The notes under the pieces were generated by a model that did no database searches, was not told the origin of the DNA, and worked only from the letters and a program-made list of their open reading frames with translations. Of a DNA stretch of 64,000 nucleotides, positions 35,769-44,806 are shown piece after piece (position 1 is the first letter of the stretch; every line of letters begins with the position of its first letter). Position numbers and translations under genes: made by a program. Source of the DNA: Amycolatopsis rubida (GTDB taxonomy: Bacteria; Actinomycetota; Actinomycetes; Mycobacteriales; Pseudonocardiaceae); the NCBI RefSeq assembly GCF_900115345.1, contig NZ_FOWC01000007.1, positions 372,001 through 436,000 of the forward strand, given 5' to 3'.

Positions 35769-37358
35769 TCACTCCCGCGCCAGGTCGGCGTGCCCCTCCC
35801 GCAGCGCGCGCTTCACGATTTTCCCGCTCGGGTTCTTCGGCAGCGCGTCCACGAACACCACGTACTTCGGGCACTTGTATCCGGCCAGGTGCTGCCGGGC
35901 GTGCGCGAGCACCTCGTCCTCGGTGAGCGTGACGCCCTCGCGCGGCACGACCGCCGCGGTGACCGCTTCGATCCAGTGCGGGTGCGCGACTCCGAACACC
36001 GCCACCTCGGCGATTCCGTCGAGCAGGTACAGGGCTTCCTCGACCTCGCGGCTCGCGACGTTCTCGCCGCCGGTCTTGATCATGTCCTTCTTCCGGTCCA
36101 CCACGGACAGATAACCCTCTTCGTCCAGCACGCCGAGGTCGCCGGAGTGGAACCAGCCGCCCGCGAAGGCGGCGGCGGTTTTCTCCTCGTCCTCGTAGTA
36201 GCCGAGCGTCGCGTGCGGACTGCGGTGCACGATCTCGCCGACCTCGCCGGGCGGCAGTGCTCGGCCGTCCTCGTCGACGATCCGGGTTTCGACGTTGACC
36301 GACGCCCGGCCCGCCGACCCCGCTTTCGCGAGTTGTTCGTGCGGACGCAGGATCGTGGCCAGCGGGGCCATTTCGGTCTGGCCGTAGAAGTTCCACAGCT
36401 GCACGTCCGGCAAGCGGCGCGCGAGTTCGCGCAGCACTTCGGCGGGCATCGGCGACGCGCCGTAGTAGCCCTTCCGCAGGCTCGACAGGTCCGTCGTGTC
36501 GAACGCCGGGTGGCGCAGCAGCGAGATCCACACCGTCGGCGGCGCGAACAGCTTCGTCGCGCGTTCCCGTTCCACCGCGGCCAGCAGCGCCGCCGGGTCC
36601 GGACCGGGCAGGATCACGCTCGTCGCGCCCAGGTAGACGTCGACCGACAGGAAACAGTCCAGCTGCGCGCAGTGGTAGAGCGGCAGCGAATGCACCTCGA
36701 TGTCGTCGCCGGTCATGCTGCCGTCGATCGCGCACGACACATACTGCGAGATCAGCGAACGGCTCGACAACAGCACGCCCTTCGGCCGCGATTCGGTGCC
36801 GGAGGTGTACATCAGCCGCAACGGGTCGTCGTCCGCCACCAGCACCGCAGGCGCGGTTTCGTCGCCGGGCCGGTCGATCCAGTCCGCGACGCTCTCCCAT
36901 TCGCCGCCGCTGCCGCCGATCCGGGCGCGCAGGGCGTCGGTGCGGCCGGAGCGCTTCACCGCCTCCGCCGCGATGCCGAGCAACGCGTCCTCGGCGATCA
37001 GCCCCGACACTCCGGCGTGGCCGAGAATGAACGCGACCTCCTCCGCGCCGAGCATGAAGTTCACCGGCACCAGCACCACGCCCAGCTTCGCCGTGGCGAA
37101 CACGAGCACCGCGTACTCCCAGCAGTTGCGGCTGAGCAGCGCGAGCCGGTCGCCCTTCGCGAGGCCGCGCTCGGCGAGCCGGCGCGCGCAGCGGTTGACC
37201 GCCGCGTCGAACTCGCGGTAGGTCGCGCGTCGCTCGCCGGAGACGATCGCGAGCTTGTCCGGCAGGCGCAACGCGGTGCGCCGCAGGAGATCCCCGACGG
37301 AATGCTGGCGGGCGTGCTGGATCGCTTCCGCCGTTTCGGCGCTGAACGGGCTCGGCAT
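35769..37358 (-). CDS. Acyl-CoA synthetase (AMP-forming)
   Basis: Activates a carboxylic acid to its acyl-CoA via an acyl-adenylate. The 529-residue ANL enzyme has the P-loop-like MYTSGTESRPKGV, the adenine-site YYGASPMP and NFYGQTEM, the aspartate in WFHSGDLG, and the C-terminal lysine in NPSGKIVKR. The threonine/serine-rich loop reads SGTESRPKG where most members have SGTTGxPKG, a mild deviation. It resembles long- or medium-chain fatty acid CoA ligases (FadD-like). The ATG at 37358 gives full length. It is divergent from the kinase gene. Confidence 0.9.
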   Translation of the reverse strand: MPSPFSAETAEAIQHARQHSVGDLLRRTALRLPDKLAIVSGERRATYREFDAAVNRCARRLAERGLAKGDRLALLSRNCWEYAVLVFATAKLGVVLVPVNFMLGAEEVAFILGHAGVSGLIAEDALLGIAAEAVKRSGRTDALRARIGGSGGEWESVADWIDRPGDETAPAVLVADDDPLRLMYTSGTESRPKGVLLSSRSLISQYVSCAIDGSMTGDDIEVHSLPLYHCAQLDCFLSVDVYLGATSVILPGPDPAALLAAVERERATKLFAPPTVWISLLRHPAFDTTDLSSLRKGYYGASPMPAEVLRELARRLPDVQLWNFYGQTEMAPLATILRPHEQLAKAGSAGRASVNVETRIVDEDGRALPPGEVGEIVHRSPHATLGYYEDEEKTAAAFAGGWFHSGDLGVLDEEGYLSVVDRKKDMIKTGGENVASREVEEALYLLDGIAEVAVFGVAHPHWIEAVTAAVVPREGVTLTEDEVLAHARQHLAGYKCPKYVVFVDALPKNPSGKIVKRALREGHADLARE

Positions 37359-37448
37359 AGCGGGAGTCTCATCCACCGGCGCGGCGCGCGCAAGCAGGGC
37401 CGGCGGCGACCCTCGGTAGGCTTTCCGGCACCATCCGGGGAGGGGCGC

Positions 37449-39659
37449 GTGGACGAGACCGAAGCACCGACGCTCGACCGGCCGGACATCACCGGCAGGC
37501 TGCCCCGGTACCGGCTCGTCCGCCAGCTCGCGCGCACCAGGATGAGCGAGGTCTTCGAGGCGCTCGACACCGCGGACGGGCGAGCGGTGGCGCTCAAGGT
37601 CGTCGGCCCGGAGTTCATGGCGGTGCCCGGGTTCCGCACCCGGTTCGAGCGCGAAACCCGGATCGCGCGCGACCTCGGGCATCCGAACATCGTCCCGGCG
37701 CTGGACGCCGGGTTCACCGAAGACGGCCGCCTGGGCTACCTCGCGATGGAGTACGTGCGCGGCACGAACCTCGCGCGGATGCTCGCCGATCGGGGTCCGC
37801 TGCCGGTCAAGGAGACTCTCGGGATCGGACGCGAGATCGCCGCCGCCCTCGACGCGGCGCACGAACGGCGGCTCGTGCACCGCGACGTCAAACCCGGCAA
37901 CATCCTGCTCGACGCCGACGGCCGCGCGTACCTGTGCGACTTCGGCATCGCCCGCCAGCTCGACCTCACGCAGCTCACCGCGACCGGGGCGTTCCTCGGC
38001 ACGGCCGGCTACGCCGCGCCCGAACAACGCCAGGGCAAGCCGGCCGGACCGGCGGCCGACGTGTATTCGCTCGCCTGCGTGCTCGGCGAATGCCTGGCCG
38101 GTGCGCCGCCGGGCCACCACGCCGAACTCGGCCGCGCCGTCCGGCGCGCCCTCCGCCGGTCGCTCAGCATCGACCCGGCCGCGCGGCATCCGGCCTGCAC
38201 CGCGCTGGTCGAGGATTTGGCGGCCGCCGAACGCCGGGATCGGCGGCGACGGCGGATGCTGCGCGCGGGAGTCCCGGCGGTCGCTGCGGCCGGTCTGCTC
38301 GTCGCCTCGCTGACCACCGGCGGCCTGTCCGGAGTCGACGACGCCGCTCTCGCCCGGATGCCGGCCGCCTTGCGGGCCGACTGTGCGACCGCGGACACGC
38401 CCGTCTCCGGCGCGACCGCGACCATCACCTGTCACGACCCGGCCGGCCGCGCCGCGACGACGGCGCTGTACGCCGACCCGAAGCAGGCCGCCGACGCCTA
38501 CTCCGCCTTGCTGTCGCGCGGCGGCGAGTCAACCGGCCAAGGAGACTGCGCCGTCGCCTCGGGGGCCGAACACCGTTACCCGGCAACCGGTCCCGCTCTC
38601 GGCCGCGTGTTCTGCCATGCCGGAGGCGGACGGTCCACAGTGGTCTGGAAGGACGATGCCGCTCGCGCGGTCACCACAGCCACTGCCTCGGCGGACGAGG
38701 ATGCTGCTTTGCGCGCCGCGTGGGTCGGCTGGACCGGGACGCCGGCCTTCCCGACCCCGGACGAGACCGCCCTCACCGAGATCGCCGCCGGAAACCAGTG
38801 CCACCGCGCGGCACCCGCGGATCTCGGCACCTATCCCGGAGCCATCGCCGGAATCGCCTGCACACCACGCGGGACCGGCCCACGCGACGTGTCCTACTAC
38901 CGTTTCGCCGACACCCGGACGCTGCGTTCCAGCTTCGACGGTCTCGTCACCGCCGCGAAGGCGCCGAGCGGGAAACCTTGTCCGGGCGCGTCGCCGAGCA
39001 CCACCCGCTTCGACTGGCTGAGCGTCGATCTCGGCCAGGTGCTCTGCCGTCCCGGCCGGGAAGGCACCGTCGCGATCGACTGGAGCCTCGATTCGTTCCA
39101 CGTCCTCGGCCACGTCACCGGCGCCAGCCAGGAAGGCGCGGGCGGCTGGTGGACGCAATGGCATCTCGCGCCGCTCAGCCGGATCGTCTCGCAGGTCAAC
39201 CGCGAGTCCTCCCCCGCGTTCCCGGCCCCGGCGGAAAACACGCTGCTGCGACGGATCCCGCCCGCTTCGCGGATCAACTGCGTGCGCCCGTCCGCAGACC
39301 AGCGCTGGCGAGACCTCGGCGCGGTGCGGGCCGATGCCGCTGTCGCGTGCGGACCGGCCAGCGGAGCCGGACTGGTCGTCTACTACCAGCTGCCCGACGC
39401 CGCCACGATGAACCAGGTCTTCAACAGCACCCAGACCACCGAAAAGGCGTGCACCGACCAGCCGCCCGATTTCGCCGCCGACCGCCCCTACTCGCGCGAC
39501 GGCCACACCGGACGCCTCGCCTGCGCGACCCTCGCGCCCAGCGGCGAGCGCTACCTCAAGTGGACAGACGACCAGTCGGGGATCCTCGCGGTCGCGCATC
39601 GCGGCACCGAGCCGTTCGCGATGGCCGACTGGTGGAACCACGACTCCGGCCCGTCCTGA
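37449..39659 (+). CDS. Receptor-type Ser/Thr protein kinase with degenerate glycine loop
   Basis: A 736-residue PknB-like kinase. The kinase domain (about 21-265) keeps Lys50 (VALK), His144-Arg145-Asp146 (HRDVKPGN), Asp164 (DFG) and APEQ. The glycine-rich loop, normally LGxGGMGxVY, reads LARTRMSEVF and lacks every glycine. A short charged stretch leads to one membrane helix (about 274-293). The external region (about 300-736) has three repeated modules of about 140 residues, each beginning (A)L-x-x-(I/M)-P/A and carrying paired cysteines. The GTG start follows GGGGAGGGG. No cognate phosphatase gene lies nearby. It may be weakly active or signal by binding. Confidence 0.85.
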   Translation: MDETEAPTLDRPDITGRLPRYRLVRQLARTRMSEVFEALDTADGRAVALKVVGPEFMAVPGFRTRFERETRIARDLGHPNIVPALDAGFTEDGRLGYLAMEYVRGTNLARMLADRGPLPVKETLGIGREIAAALDAAHERRLVHRDVKPGNILLDADGRAYLCDFGIARQLDLTQLTATGAFLGTAGYAAPEQRQGKPAGPAADVYSLACVLGECLAGAPPGHHAELGRAVRRALRRSLSIDPAARHPACTALVEDLAAAERRDRRRRRMLRAGVPAVAAAGLLVASLTTGGLSGVDDAALARMPAALRADCATADTPVSGATATITCHDPAGRAATTALYADPKQAADAYSALLSRGGESTGQGDCAVASGAEHRYPATGPALGRVFCHAGGGRSTVVWKDDAARAVTTATASADEDAALRAAWVGWTGTPAFPTPDETALTEIAAGNQCHRAAPADLGTYPGAIAGIACTPRGTGPRDVSYYRFADTRTLRSSFDGLVTAAKAPSGKPCPGASPSTTRFDWLSVDLGQVLCRPGREGTVAIDWSLDSFHVLGHVTGASQEGAGGWWTQWHLAPLSRIVSQVNRESSPAFPAPAENTLLRRIPPASRINCVRPSADQRWRDLGAVRADAAVACGPASGAGLVVYYQLPDAATMNQVFNSTQTTEKACTDQPPDFAADRPYSRDGHTGRLACATLAPSGERYLKWTDDQSGILAVAHRGTEPFAMADWWNHDSGPS

Positions 39660-39663
39660 GCGC

Positions 39664-40104
39664 TCAGCCCTCCAGGGAGCCGCCGATCGAGGCCGACCCG
39701 GTGACGTTCCCGTGCCCGCCGCTCGCGGTGTGCACGGACTCCTTGCCGTCCACGACGGAATACATGTCCACTTCGCCGCTCGCGCCGGAATAGGTGATCT
39801 CCAGCGTCCACTGGTGCGGTTTCCCGTCCGCCGGCACGGTGAGCGACTGCCGCCACGGCATCTTCACCGGCCCGGTTTCCTGGGTGGCGCCGTCCAAGGT
39901 GTAGGTGATCTGTTTCAGGGAACCGGAACCGGTCGCGTTCAGCACGAGCGTGTGCGGCTGGCGATCAGGCACCCGTTCCTCGACCGGCGCGGCGGAGGAA
40001 GACGACGCCGCGGGAGCCGGAGCGGGGCTGCCCGAGCACGCGGTCAGTGCGGCGAGCAACGCGACCGGCGCGAGCACCGTCCGGGCAACGGCGGGAAATT
40101 CCAT
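39664..40104 (-). CDS. MmpS-like lipoprotein
   Basis: A 146-residue lipoprotein. The signal peptide ends in a lipobox with Cys23 (LTAC). The mature part has a Ser/Ala/Pro linker and then a beta-rich domain (ATGSGSLKQITYTLDGATQET, KMPWRQSL) resembling MmpS transport-accessory proteins. No mmpL gene is adjacent. The stop lies four bases after the convergent kinase's stop. The family tie is by pattern, so function is uncertain. Confidence 0.65.
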   Translation of the reverse strand: MEFPAVARTVLAPVALLAALTACSGSPAPAPAASSSSAAPVEERVPDRQPHTLVLNATGSGSLKQITYTLDGATQETGPVKMPWRQSLTVPADGKPHQWTLEITYSGASGEVDMYSVVDGKESVHTASGGHGNVTGSASIGGSLEG

Positions 40105-40157
40105 GCCCGCACCGTACTCAACGACGGCCGGGACCGGTCCCAGCTCGGGAAAACCGC

Positions 40158-40523
40158 TCAGCCGTCCTTCGCCCACACCCGCACGGCCGCCGCGACCGCG
40201 ATCCCGGCGACGCCGAGCACGATCCCCGCGACCAGCAGACCGGACGCGATCAGCCCGAGCGCCGCGACCGCGAACAGCGCGGCCTCCAGGAAGAACCGGG
40301 TCGGCTCCGGACTGCGCCGCTTCGCCTTCGGCGCGATCACGAGCCACCAGATCGCCGCCGCCAGCGCCGGCCACAGCACCGCGGACAGGATGTCGAGGAA
40401 CACGTTCCCGCCCAGCCGCGCGCCGGCGACCGCGAGACCGGCGAGCAGCGCCAGTTCGGTCAGGAAGCGGATGACGAGCACCGCGCCGGGGAAACCGCGC
40501 AATTCGGGTCGAGTGGTGGTCAC
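40158..40523 (-). CDS. YrdB/DUF2568 family membrane protein
   Basis: A small 121-residue membrane protein with four hydrophobic helices (FLTELALLAGLAVAGARLGG, LSAVLWPALAAAIWWLVIAPKA and two near the C-terminus). This is the pattern of DUF2568 proteins of unknown role. Start is a GTG at 40523. It is minus-strand between the lipoprotein and lysozyme genes, with gaps of about 55-60 bases, and may be a separate unit. Confidence 0.75.
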   Translation of the reverse strand: MTTTRPELRGFPGAVLVIRFLTELALLAGLAVAGARLGGNVFLDILSAVLWPALAAAIWWLVIAPKAKRRSPEPTRFFLEAALFAVAALGLIASGLLVAGIVLGVAGIAVAAAVRVWAKDG

Positions 40524-40582
40524 GCCGGGAAGCCTAACGGCCGGGCCCGCGCTCCGTGCGCGGAGTGCGGACCCGGCCGGAA

Positions 40583-41869
40583 TCAGCGCCGGGCCGCCAT
40601 CCGGGACAGCGTCATCAGGATCGCCCCGAACACCAGCAGCGCCGCACCGAACACCGCGAGCCGGGGGGTGCTCACGCCGGTCTTCGCCAGTGCCTGCCGC
40701 TGGGGCTGGCTGGTTTCCGGCGCGGCGGTCTGCGTCGGGTGGCTGGTCGTGGCCTTCTGCACGGCCGGTGCCTTCGGCGTCACCTTCGCGATCTCGTGGA
40801 CGCGGGCGGTGAGCGAGTCGGCGTGCTTGGCGTCCGACAGCGATCCCGGCGGATTCGCCTGCTTGCCACCCGCCCAGACGAGACCGCTGATGTCCTTCTT
40901 CGCCGCAGTGGACGAAGCGGACGCGGGCGGCTTCGTCGCCGAGGACGTCGGGCTGCTGGACGTCGTCGGGCTCGTCTTCGTCGTGGTGCTCGGCGAAGCG
41001 GTCGCCGAACTGGTCGGGGTCTTGGTCGCCGAGGAGGTCGGCGGCGCGCTCGTGGTCGGCTTCGTCGACGTCGGCGGCTTCGTCGAGGTGGCCGGCTTCG
41101 GCGGAGCCGGGGCCTCGCTCTTCGGGGCTTCGCCGCCGGCGAGCTTGATCAACTGCTCCATCGAGCCGTTGAACGAGTCCTGGTCGCCGGGCTTGTTGCC
41201 GGAGTCGGAGTACTGCCAGACGGTGTAGTAGCGCCAGCCCGAGGGCAGCGGGCCCGCGCTCTGCGCGTAGCGGGCGATGAACAGCGGATGCGTGTCGCCG
41301 AACGCCGCCGAGTTCCCGGTGCAGGTCTTCCACCAGTCGGTCGTGGTGTAGAGCATCGGCCAGCGCGACGTTTTCGCGTGCAGCCGTTCGGAGAACGACT
41401 TCACCCACGACACCATCGCCGGTTTCGACAGGCCGAAGCAGGTCGAGCCGTACGGGTTGTATTCGATGTCCAGCATCGGCGGCATGGTGCGGCCGTCCGC
41501 GGACCAGCCGCCGCCGTGCGCCACGAAATAGTCCGCCTGCGTCGCGCCGTCGGACACGTCCGGACGCGCGAAGTGGTACGCGCCGCGGATCATCCCGACG
41601 TCGTAAGAGCCGTTGTACTGCTGCGCGAAGTACGGGTTGCGATACCCGGTGCCCTCGGTCGCCTTGACGTACGCGAAACGCGCGCCGGCGTTCCAGGCCG
41701 CCTTCCAGTCCACATTGCCCTGGTGTCCGGACACGTCCATGCCCGGCACCTCGGCAGGCGCTGCCGCCGCCTGGGGCGCGTGCAGCAGCCCCAGCGCTCC
41801 GGCGGCAGCCACCGCCGCCGCCGCGACGATCGCACCCGCCCGAGCCGCTATCCGCCCGGAGCCCGTCAT
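40583..41869 (-). CDS. GH25 lysozyme with sortase (LAxTG) anchor
   Basis: A 428-residue muramidase. The signal peptide ends near residue 38 (QAAAAPAE). The GH25 domain (about 42-250) contains GMDVSGHQGNVDW and the acidic pair Asp134/Glu136 in MLDIEYN. A low-complexity Thr/Ser/Pro spacer follows. The C-terminus has LAKTG (394-398), a hydrophobic helix and RMAARR, which is the class E sortase signal of actinobacteria. The enzyme is therefore predicted to be covalently fixed to peptidoglycan and to remodel it. About 660 bases upstream are non-coding with several stems, suggesting a long regulated leader. Confidence 0.88.
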   Translation of the reverse strand: MTGSGRIAARAGAIVAAAAVAAAGALGLLHAPQAAAAPAEVPGMDVSGHQGNVDWKAAWNAGARFAYVKATEGTGYRNPYFAQQYNGSYDVGMIRGAYHFARPDVSDGATQADYFVAHGGGWSADGRTMPPMLDIEYNPYGSTCFGLSKPAMVSWVKSFSERLHAKTSRWPMLYTTTDWWKTCTGNSAAFGDTHPLFIARYAQSAGPLPSGWRYYTVWQYSDSGNKPGDQDSFNGSMEQLIKLAGGEAPKSEAPAPPKPATSTKPPTSTKPTTSAPPTSSATKTPTSSATASPSTTTKTSPTTSSSPTSSATKPPASASSTAAKKDISGLVWAGGKQANPPGSLSDAKHADSLTARVHEIAKVTPKAPAVQKATTSHPTQTAAPETSQPQRQALAKTGVSTPRLAVFGAALLVFGAILMTLSRMAARR

Positions 41870-42440
41870 CCTCTACTCCCTCTTCTTTTCCCGCCCGGGG
41901 AGCGCTCCGGCCGTCCGCCTCTCTTCCCCAAGAGCGGCACCGGATCACCTGGGCGAGCCCCAGTGTGTGTGACACGCGGGACGCCTGTAAACCACTGGGA
42001 GTGATGTGACGCGTGGTACACAAGAGGTTTTCCGAGGTCACCGGGGGTACGCCCGGTCCCTGCCGGGAGGAAACTCACCCATCCCGGGTCACTGTCGGCG
42101 GCCGGCCCGCCACCCGTCGCAGCGGGCGAGCACGCGCGCCGGGACCGGAGCGCAGCACCGTCCGGACCGGACCGCAGTTGTCTCGAATCCGAAGTTCCCT
42201 CCGCGCGCAAGGGCCGAAGGTCGTTCGCCCGGACCTGTCCGGGACACGCCCGCGGCACGCGGCACGCCCGGCCCGGCGAGCCGTTCACGAACAACTTCGC
42301 CGCACCGGAAACCGTTGCCCGCACTGCGGAAATCGCCTTCTACCAGCACTTTTCGCGCCAGCGCCGGTAATGGCCCGGACACGCAGCGTCAACCAGGCGG
42401 CCGTCTTCGCAACATCTTGGCAACCGGCTTGACACCGGCT
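41870..42440. other. Structured gene-free region between GH25 and das genes
   Basis: No gene is seen. Several stems are present: CCCAGTG/CACTGGG (41959-41999) enclosing GTGT-GTG-ACAC, ACCGGG/CCCGGT (42040-42057), and CCGGGA/TCCCGG (42063-42087). On the minus strand they would form a long leader for the lysozyme gene. A TTGACA at 42429-42434 is a candidate -35 for the das operon. I could not match a known riboswitch. Confidence 0.4.
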
Positions 42441-42480
42441 GTGGTCCGGACCACCCTGCTGAACATTGGTCTACACCATT
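42441..42480 (+). promoter_or_regulatory. Two tandem DasR-responsive elements (dre)
   Basis: GTGGTCCGGACCAC (42441-42454) and ATTGGTCTACACCATT (42465-42480) resemble the dre consensus core TGGTCTAGACCA with 10 and 11 of 12 matches. Centres are about 25 bp apart. DasR represses chitin and N-acetylglucosamine genes until amino-sugar phosphates accumulate. Confidence 0.75.
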
Positions 42481-42530
42481 TGTCATTCAGCCCCGGTCGC
42501 CGACGACCGGGCACCGAAAGGACGAGACAC

Positions 42531-43823
42531 GTGAAGCGCTGGCTCAAGCTGGCGGCGGGAGCCGCCGCCATCACGCTCGCCACAGCCGGCTGCGCCGGCT
42601 CAGGCGGGAGTGAGAACGCCTCGAGCGCTGGGGGCGCGCAGGACGGCAAGCTGACCGTCTGGCTCATGACCGGCTCCGCGCCGGACAGCCTGACCGCCGC
42701 CCTCAACAAGGAATTCGAGGCCGCCCACCCCGGCGTCAAGGTCGACTACCAGATCCAGCAGTGGAACGGCATCCAGCAGAAGCTGACCACCGCGCTGGCG
42801 AGCGACACCCCGCCGGACGTCATCGAGGTCGGCAACACCCAGACGCCGGCGTTCGCCGCCCAAGGCGTGCTGGCCGACCTCTCCGGCGACGTCGGCAACC
42901 TCAACGGCGGGCAGTGGCTCGCCGGGCTCAAGGCGTCCGGCCAGTACGACGGCAAAACCGTCGGCGTGCCGTTCTACGCCGCCAACCGCGTCGTCATGTA
43001 CCGCAAGGACATGTTCGAGCAGGCGGGCATCACCCAGCCGCCCGCCTCGAACGACGAATGGCTCGCGGACATCGCGAAGCTGAAGACGAAGTTCGGCGGC
43101 GACCCGCAGTTCCAGCCGCTCTACATGCCGGGCCAGAACTGGTACGCGCTGTCGTCGTTCATCTGGGACAACGGCGGCGACATCGCCAAGGCCGAGGGCA
43201 AGTCCTTCAAGTCGTCGCTGAACACGCCGGAAGCCAAGGCGGGCCTCGAGTTCTACAAGAAGCTCGTGGACGCCTCCGGCACCACCGCGCCCAAGGACAA
43301 CGACGAGGCCACGCCGCAGCAGGCGGGCATCTACGGCGCGGGCAAGGTCGCCATGTTCATCGGCACCCCGAACGAGGTGGCGACCGCGGCCAAGACCGAC
43401 CCGGGCATCACCGCCAAGACCGGTGCGTTCCCGATCCCGTCGAAGACCGCGGGCCAGACCGCCCCGGTGTTCCTCGGCGGCTCGAACCTGGTCGTCCCGC
43501 TCAACAGCAAGCACCAGGACCTCGCCAAGGACTACCTGAAGCTGCTGACCAGCACCAAGTACATGACGCAGCTCGCCGCCGGCGGCTACGTGCCGGGCAC
43601 CTCCACCGACGTCAGCGCCCTGGACAAGGACCCGGTGGGCGCGGTGATGGCCAAGGCGTCGAAGAACGGCCACGCGATGCCGGCCAGTCCGAAGTGGGGC
43701 GAGGTCGAATCCGGCCAGAACCCGCTGAAGGACATGCTGACCGCCTACCTGACCGGGAAGAAGACCCTGGACCAGGCCGCGGCCGACGCGAACACCGCCC
43801 TCGACAAGATCATCGGCGGATGA
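42531..43823 (+). CDS. dasA: Chitobiose-type ABC transporter substrate-binding lipoprotein
   Basis: A 430-residue extracellular sugar-binding protein (family 1). The signal peptide ends at lipobox Cys21 (TAGC), followed by a Gly/Ser/Ala linker. The binding domain begins KLTVWLMTGSAPDSLTAAL and includes DVIEVGNTQTPAFAAQGVL. The GTG at 42531 is preceded by AAAGGA. The two dre sites upstream, the das-like gene order and a GH3 hexosaminidase at the end point to N,N'-diacetylchitobiose as ligand, as for Streptomyces DasA. The specific ligand is an inference from this context. Confidence 0.8.
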   Translation: MKRWLKLAAGAAAITLATAGCAGSGGSENASSAGGAQDGKLTVWLMTGSAPDSLTAALNKEFEAAHPGVKVDYQIQQWNGIQQKLTTALASDTPPDVIEVGNTQTPAFAAQGVLADLSGDVGNLNGGQWLAGLKASGQYDGKTVGVPFYAANRVVMYRKDMFEQAGITQPPASNDEWLADIAKLKTKFGGDPQFQPLYMPGQNWYALSSFIWDNGGDIAKAEGKSFKSSLNTPEAKAGLEFYKKLVDASGTTAPKDNDEATPQQAGIYGAGKVAMFIGTPNEVATAAKTDPGITAKTGAFPIPSKTAGQTAPVFLGGSNLVVPLNSKHQDLAKDYLKLLTSTKYMTQLAAGGYVPGTSTDVSALDKDPVGAVMAKASKNGHAMPASPKWGEVESGQNPLKDMLTAYLTGKKTLDQAAADANTALDKIIGG

Positions 43824-44806
43824 CCGCGACGAAGGACAAGCCGATGCCGGCGGGGGCGACCCCGCCGGCATCGGCGCACGTCGGGGCGGCGCGGAAGCGG
43901 GGCAGCGGCTGGTTCGGCGAACGGCTCATGCCGTACCTGCTGATCCTGCCCGCGCTCGCCGCCGTGCTGGTGCTGCTCGGCTGGCCCACCGTTCAGATGC
44001 TCGGCATCAGCCTCCGCCAGCTCGACCTGCGCGAGCTGGTGACCGGCAAGATGGTGTGGATCGGCTTCAAGAACTACACCGACGTGCTGTCCGATCCCGA
44101 GTTCTGGGCAGTCGCGATCCGCACGATCCTCTTCACCGGCGCGCTCGTCGCCGCAACCCTGCTCGTGGCGCTGCTGATCGCGGTGCTGATGCGCCACCTC
44201 AACCCGGTGCTGCGGATCTTCGTGCAGGTTTCGCTGGTCCTCGCGTGGGCGGTGCCGGTCATCGCCACCACCACGGTGTTCCAGTGGATCTTCGACCAGC
44301 AGTACGGCATCCTCAACAAGACGCTGGACCGGCTGGGCTTCCATTCGTTCATCGGGTACTCGTGGTTCTCCAGCGGCCCGAGCACCCTCGTGGTGATCGG
44401 GCTGCTGGTGCTGTGGCAGGCCGTGCCGTTCGTCGCGTTCACGCTCTACGCGGGCCTCATCGGCGTGCCGCGCGAGCAGTACGAGGCGGCGGGCATCGAC
44501 GGGGCCGGGCCGTGGCAGACCTTCCGCGCGGTCAGCTGGCCCGCGATCCGGCCGATCCTGACGATGGTGACGTTCCTGTCGATGCTGTGGGACTTCAACA
44601 TGTTCGCCCAGGTGTGGGCCATCCGCCAGGGCGGCCCGGACGGCGCGAGCACGACGCTGGCGATCCTGCAGTACCTCAAGGGCATCGCGGGCAGCCACTT
44701 CGGCTCCGCCGCGGCCATCGCCACCATCATGCTGGTGCTGCTCCTGCTGGTCACCGGCCGGTACGTGCAGCTGCTGGTCCGGACCAAGGACGGGGAGATC
44801 GCATGA
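43820..44806 (+). CDS. dasB: Sugar ABC transporter permease, DasB type
   Basis: A 328-residue permease with six membrane helices, after a cytoplasmic N-terminus of about 35 residues. The EAA motif (EQYEAAGIDGAGPWQTFRAVSWP) for contact with the ATPase is present. The ATG overlaps the dasA stop (ATGA), so the genes are coupled. No ATPase gene is in the operon. In Streptomyces the shared ATPase MsiK serves several sugar importers, so an external ATPase is expected. Confidence 0.85.
   Translation: MTATKDKPMPAGATPPASAHVGAARKRGSGWFGERLMPYLLILPALAAVLVLLGWPTVQMLGISLRQLDLRELVTGKMVWIGFKNYTDVLSDPEFWAVAIRTILFTGALVAATLLVALLIAVLMRHLNPVLRIFVQVSLVLAWAVPVIATTTVFQWIFDQQYGILNKTLDRLGFHSFIGYSWFSSGPSTLVVIGLLVLWQAVPFVAFTLYAGLIGVPREQYEAAGIDGAGPWQTFRAVSWPAIRPILTMVTFLSMLWDFNMFAQVWAIRQGGPDGASTTLAILQYLKGIAGSHFGSAAAIATIMLVLLLLVTGRYVQLLVRTKDGEIA

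Noticed and set aside
41870..42440. Possible ydaO (cyclic di-AMP) riboswitch before the lysozyme gene
   Set aside because: Stems and a GGGTGA-like segment are present on the minus strand, but the conserved ydaO core sequences could not be matched. It is kept only as a structured region.
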